Assembly (NCBI GenBank): GCA_009746045.1
Contig: RPFO01001507.1
Location: 1 to 42,500 of the forward strand
From: Mesostigma viride
Taxonomy: Eukaryota; Streptophyta; Mesostigmatophyceae; Mesostigmatales; Mesostigmataceae
DNA: 42,500 nucleotides
Direction: 5' to 3'
Shown here: one piece after another, positions 38,330-42,500 of the stretch
Position numbering within the stretch: the stretch's first letter is position 1
Layout of the letters: each line of letters opens with the position of its first letter
The notes under the pieces: model-generated
The model's input: the letters and a program-made list of their open reading frames with translations, nothing else
The model's database searches: none
Told to the model about the DNA's origin: nothing
Program-made: the position numbers and the translations under genes

Positions 38330-40343
38330 AAGGGCGTTGTTAAAAAAAAATTACGTGTTGGAAAAAGCCACATCCATTCCTTCTGATGGTAGTGTCGATT
38401 CTCGTTGGTTATACAAGGAAAAAATTTGATAATCAGTACGTGTCAATTACGTATGTGCTGTGAACCTGAATGCCTAATTTACATCGCTGAGTAAGTTCGT
38501 AAAATATACGAATTACATTTTGATACTGGTTACTGGTAGGTGCTCGAGTAAGGAACCAAATTATCCTCGGTTTGAAACTGACCACCGGTTGTTACTGGTC
38601 GATATGGACTTGGCAATGTTCACCGACAACAAGTTTATTACACTTGGGTTCTGAGTGCTCGAGAAAGGAACCGAAACAACTGTCCATGTGGGGCGTGGGC
38701 AACAGCAGCAACAACAACAACAACAACAACAACAAATACAACTTGGGCTCAAAGTGCTCGAGAAAGGGACTAATCGATGCTCGGTTTGAAACTGGCCACG
38801 CCTTGTTACTGGTCGATAGACTTAGCGTTGTTCCTTGACTAAAAAATTGACCCTTGAGGACAACCGTTGGGAAAAAGCGGCGCGTACCACCTCAGGAAAT
38901 GATACATATAAACTAGACAGCGCAAAAGCAATTTATATAAGGCTTTATCAGTCCACCCTCCACAACAATTTTCTGCAACACAAGAACAGCCACTTACCAC
39001 CGTACTTATCACAGAGATGGCGAACCCAATGTCGAATGAAACGGCTGCTGACTTGCGCATTTTTTTCCGTGAAGAGTCCATACAAGCTCACTTACCATCT
39101 GCCAAACCCGTAAAAGACGGAATGGGATTTAAAGTTCAAGTTACACACAACCGCATGCCTGTCACAGGCATGAACAGCGTCTTCGACACGCGCTTTGAGG
39201 CTTTCGAGAGCCTCTGCTCTCAAGTCCGCGAGGCTCCATCAGCGGACCATTTGCAAAATCCGGCATCAAATCCACTCGTGAAGCTATTCAATATTGTACA
39301 CGGTTCGTGCTGTTGTCTAGTGCATTTTGCTACTTTTGAGAACATTGCATAAATTTGATGTATCATTTGTTGACCTTGGCACTACACAACATTACGAACC
39401 GTGCACGATATTGAATAGCTTCACGAGTGGATTTGATGCCGGATTTTGCAAATGGTCCGCTGATGGAGCCTCGCGGACTTGAGAGCACAGGCTCTCGAAA
39501 GCCTCAAAGCGCGTGTCGAACACTCTGTTCATGCCTGTGACAGGCATGCGGTTGTGTGTAACTTGAACTTTAAATCCTATTCTGTCTTTTAGCGGTTGGC
39601 ATACGGTAAGTGAGCTTGTATGGACTCTTCACGGAAAAAAATGCGCAAGTCAGCAGCCGTTTCATTCGACATTGAGTTCGCCATCGTTGTGATAAGTACG
39701 GTGGTAAGTGGTTGTTTTGGTGTTGCAAAAAATTGTTGTGGAGGGTGGACTGATAAAGCCTTATATAAATTACTTTTGCGCTGTCTAGTTTATATGTATC
39801 ATTTCCTGAGGTGGTACGCGCCGCTTTTTCCCAACGGTTGTCCTGAAGGGTCAATTTTTAAGTCCGGGAACAACGCTAAGTATATCGACCAGTAACAAGG
39901 CGTGGCCAGTTTCAAACTGAGCATCGATTGGTCCCTTTCTCGAGCACTTTGAGCCTAAGTTGTATTTGTTGTTGCTGTTATCGCAATCGCCCACGCCCCA
40001 CATGGACAGTTGTTTCGGTTCCTTTCTCGAGCACTCAGAACCCAAGTGTAATAAACTTGTTGTCGGTGAACATTGCCAAGTCCATATCGACCAGTAACAA
40101 CCGGTGGTCAGTTTCAAACCGAGGATCCATTGGTTCCTTACTCGAGCACTTACCAGTATCAAAATGTAATTCGTATACTTTACGAACTTACTCAGCAACA
40201 TTCAGGTTCACACCACATAGGTAATTGACACGTACTGATAATCAATTTTTTTTCCCCTGTATAACCAACGAGAATCAACACTACCATGAGAAGGAATGGA
40301 TGTGGCTTTTTCCAATACGTTTTTTATTTTTAACAACGCCCTT
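38330..40343. mobile_element. 2-kb fold-back (long inverted repeat) element
   Basis: AAGGGCGTTGTTAAAAA at the left end is mirrored by TTTTTAACAACGCCCTT at the right end. The arms 38330-39323 and 39379-40343 match along their length around a 55-bp loop. Each arm contains internal direct repeats beginning TGCTCGAG (38541, 38656, 38755 in the left arm), as in FB-type fold-back elements. No transposase was seen, nor a clear target-site duplication; the left end abuts the ACT array. Confidence 0.85.
39017..39352 (+). CDS. Open frame in the left arm of the fold-back element
   Basis: 111 codons, MANPMSNETAADLRIFFREE through VKDGMGFKVQVTHN, then a HLQNPASNPLVKLFNIVHG segment, ending beyond the loop boundary. 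No family recognised. The mirrored copy in the right arm (minus strand from about 39681) starts with the same codons but stops after about 31 because of changes near 39590-39605. Probably a captured gene fragment or a chance frame. Confidence 0.35.
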   Translation: MANPMSNETAADLRIFFREESIQAHLPSAKPVKDGMGFKVQVTHNRMPVTGMNSVFDTRFEAFESLCSQVREAPSADHLQNPASNPLVKLFNIVHGSCCCLVHFATFENIA

Positions 40344-40366
40344 GTCTAGTCGAAACAATATTACAA

Positions 40367-40683
40367 TTACAATAAGTGTGTGCAGGCTTTAAAAGTTGAG
40401 CCTAGCCACACCCTCAAAATCATTGTACAGGTCATTGTCAAGTTAGGCCAGTTCACCATGCTGGGGCCCAGCACATGCCCCCTTGGTCCAATCTTGTCCC
40501 AGCAGCGAGGGTGGGTGGGTGGGAGCTGCAAAAAGGCCTCCCTACGTTCACCACACCACTCTAAGTACGGTGTGAAAATGGAAAACAAAGCACATGTCTC
40601 AAGGCGCCACGCCCCCCTCAATCAAGGGCGGGCACGGTTGCCAGTAGGCACTAGTACCGGCGCACAGCCGGTCCCTTTTCTCT
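40367..40683 (-). mobile_element. Internally deleted copy of the element at 40872-42500
   Basis: 40367-40501 matches 40872-41006 (135 bp) and 40524-40683 matches 42343-42500. The 1.3 kb between these blocks in the second copy is replaced here by 22 bp (GCAGCGAGGGTGGGTGGGTG). The orientation given is tentative. Confidence 0.8.
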
Positions 40684-40871
40684 CTCTAGTCCTAAGTAAC
40701 AACAAGCACCTAACATGGTGTAGGTGACGTACGGTAGAGCTACGCTACAGGCGGCAGATCGGCCCCCTTTGAGCCCGCCGCAACATAACTATAAAATGAG
40801 CAGATAGCTCAGAAAATAGGTGCTGAAGCTAAGGTCCATTGGAGTGCCTTCCTACCAGAGAAACAAGTTTA
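40684..40871. other. Spacer between the two related elements
   Basis: 188 bp of unique sequence; nothing recognised. Confidence 0.4.
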
Positions 40872-42500
40872 TTACAATAAGTGTGTGCAGGCTTTAACAG
40901 TTGAGCCTAGCCACACCCTCAAAATCATTGTACAAGTCATTGTCAAGTTAGGCCAGTTCACCATGCTGGGGCCCAGCACATGCCCCCTTGGTCCAATCTT
41001 GTCCCACATCACCATCTCTGGCCACCCAGGCCGTTTCCAGCCCTGGTGGTAGGAACGCAACCACTTGGAATGCTGGGCTCTTGTTGGCATGATGATGCCC
41101 CCCTTCCCGCCCCCGTGTGGCCGCTACGGTCTCCCGGCGGACGCAGGGCGGAGCCACATGCGTTCCCCTTCTTAGAGGGGCGCATCCCAGTGCTGCCGCT
41201 TTAGGACTTATGCCACCTGGGAACGTCTCCAGCTCACCCAACCACCATCACCAGCCCACCGGCAAAGCCGCTGGGATTTCCCGAGGGTAGAGCCACTGCC
41301 ACTGGCTCCATTACCCCCCATCGTGGTGATAATGATGGCTGCGGACCTCCTAGCGCCAAGGCTCACCATCGCCATGGTGTCACGAGCCTTGGCGCAGCCG
41401 CAGCCGAGTGGAGCTTTATTATGGTATATAATGCATTTTCTTAAAACAAAGCCGGACCGCACTGCCGGGTTCCACACGCACCCCCCCTCGTGGGGGGCGC
41501 GTGAAAACGGCAAAGGCAAAGCGGAGCCCGCCGCCTTTGGGCGGGCGTAGCGGAGCCTTGACGTTTTCACGCGCCCCCCGCGAGGGGAAAATTTTTTTCC
41601 AGGCTTGCCAGGCGCTGTAGAATTTCTTAACCAGATTTTTTGTAAGTGCGCATGAATACCCACGGTTTTCCGCAGCTTCCCACCTCTCCCTTATCGCCAA
41701 GGGCAGAAGGGGCCTGCTCGCCGGAGCGCCGAGAGGGTACAGAGTGCCTGCCGACCTACCCATGCCGACAGGACCCCCCCCGACCCACGGCAGCCGCTGC
41801 CTTTGCTGAAAAACTGGGCAATTATGAATAGCGCGCTCCTCCCACCAAGATTCGCTCCAGCCCCGCATCCTCCCCGAAACTCCCGTCTGGCCACAGGCCG
41901 AAAGATCGGGTCCGCTGTCAGGCTCCTGGTAGTTATGGGCTACCCTGGCACCCCACGCTAGCCATCTCCACGTTTAAGGCAGATTCGCCTCCACCTGTGA
42001 TTCTTTCCACCGTAGCCGCTGGCCCTGGCCTGTATGGCTCCTTCCCTGACGTTGTCCGACTAAAAACGCAGCTTCCCCAGTGTCAGGAAGCTGCTTGCCG
42101 CACCCAGGGGTAGAGGGGAATCGTCAGTGGGCCCAGCGCCGGAAATCACACCCTTTTACTCAAATCGTAGAGCCCCCCACCCAACAACCATTACCGTGGC
42201 CTGTAACGGTAGGTGGCGATCATAAAGACTTTTATTCCAGGCCTCTCCACGCCCGGAGAGGCCGATAGCATCGTCTTACATTCAGCGCAGCCGCCATAGC
42301 GGCCAGCCGACCTTGCCAGCAAATGCTGGGATCAAGTTGCGAAGCTGCAAAAAGGCCTCCCTACGTTCACCACACCACTCTAAGTACGGTGTGAAAATGG
42401 AAAACAAAGCACATGTCTCAAGGCGCCGCGCCCCCCTCAATCAAGGGCGGGCACGGTTGCCAGTAGGCACTAGTACCGGCGCACCGCCGGTCCTTTTCTC
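40872..42500 (-). mobile_element. Longer copy of the same element, running off the window
   Basis: Shares its two terminal blocks with 40367-40683. The internal 1.3 kb has several open frames but no recognised domain. The end TTACAATAAGTGTG is common to both copies. The other end lies beyond the window, since similarity continues to the last base. Confidence 0.65.
41484..41587. repeat. 104-bp hairpin with 26-bp arms inside the element
   Basis: The arm at 41484-41509 (CCCCTCGTGGGGGGCGCG, then TGAAAACG) is mirrored at 41562-41587 with one mismatch. The loop itself contains a CCCGCC/GGCGGG stem. Confidence 0.85.

Overview
The window is nuclear DNA of a eukaryote, most likely an alga. The protein genes are GC-rich at third codon positions, have GT-AG introns, and encode Golgi-type and plant/algal-type proteins. 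There are no operons and no bacterial signals. Most of the 42.5 kb is repeats: simple-sequence arrays, minisatellites and fragments of several non-LTR retrotransposon families. The species cannot be named from the sequence alone.

Layout. 492-815 (+) is the last exon of a nucleotide-sugar/PAPS transporter (UAA family) whose upstream exons lie outside the window. 1.26-6.45 kb (-) holds two complementary pieces of LINE reverse transcriptase, separated by 3.4 kb of hairpins, a long C/A-rich tract and unassigned DNA. 6.5-10.3 kb has no convincing gene. 10.44-19.37 kb (-) is a complete seven-exon gene for a proline iminopeptidase (alpha/beta hydrolase). I joined its exons by hand into one 660-codon frame that carries HGGPG, FDQRG, GGSWG and the Asp and His of the triad; the summed exon length is divisible by 3. 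Its introns are filled with repeats.

20.30-32.60 kb is a large inverted duplication. Each arm begins exactly at the start codon of a type II membrane glycosyltransferase (fucosyltransferase-like). It continues through a 177-codon reading frame and a Gly/Pro-rich tract and ends in a 14-bp minisatellite. The arms flank a mobile-element nest: an ORF1-only LINE-like element, a 263-bp direct repeat with a tRNA-like core, and two LINE 3' ends. The left arm also carries a 323-bp retroposon insertion whose empty site survives in the right arm.

32.6-38.3 kb is gene-poor, with 18-, 25- and 47-bp minisatellites and a trinucleotide array. 38.33-40.34 kb is a 2-kb fold-back inverted repeat. From 40.37 kb to the window end there are two related elements, the first an internally deleted version of the second.

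The most notable points are: (1) decayed or fresh copies of exon edges with their splice sites inside the adjoining introns of three different genes; (2) a 30-43 bp dispersed motif with one constant end, one copy flanked by a 16-bp target duplication; (3) a shared stem-loop plus AATT-rich tail at the 3' ends of otherwise different retroposons; (4) patchy identity between the two inverted glycosyltransferase arms. No searches were run; family calls rest on motifs read by eye.
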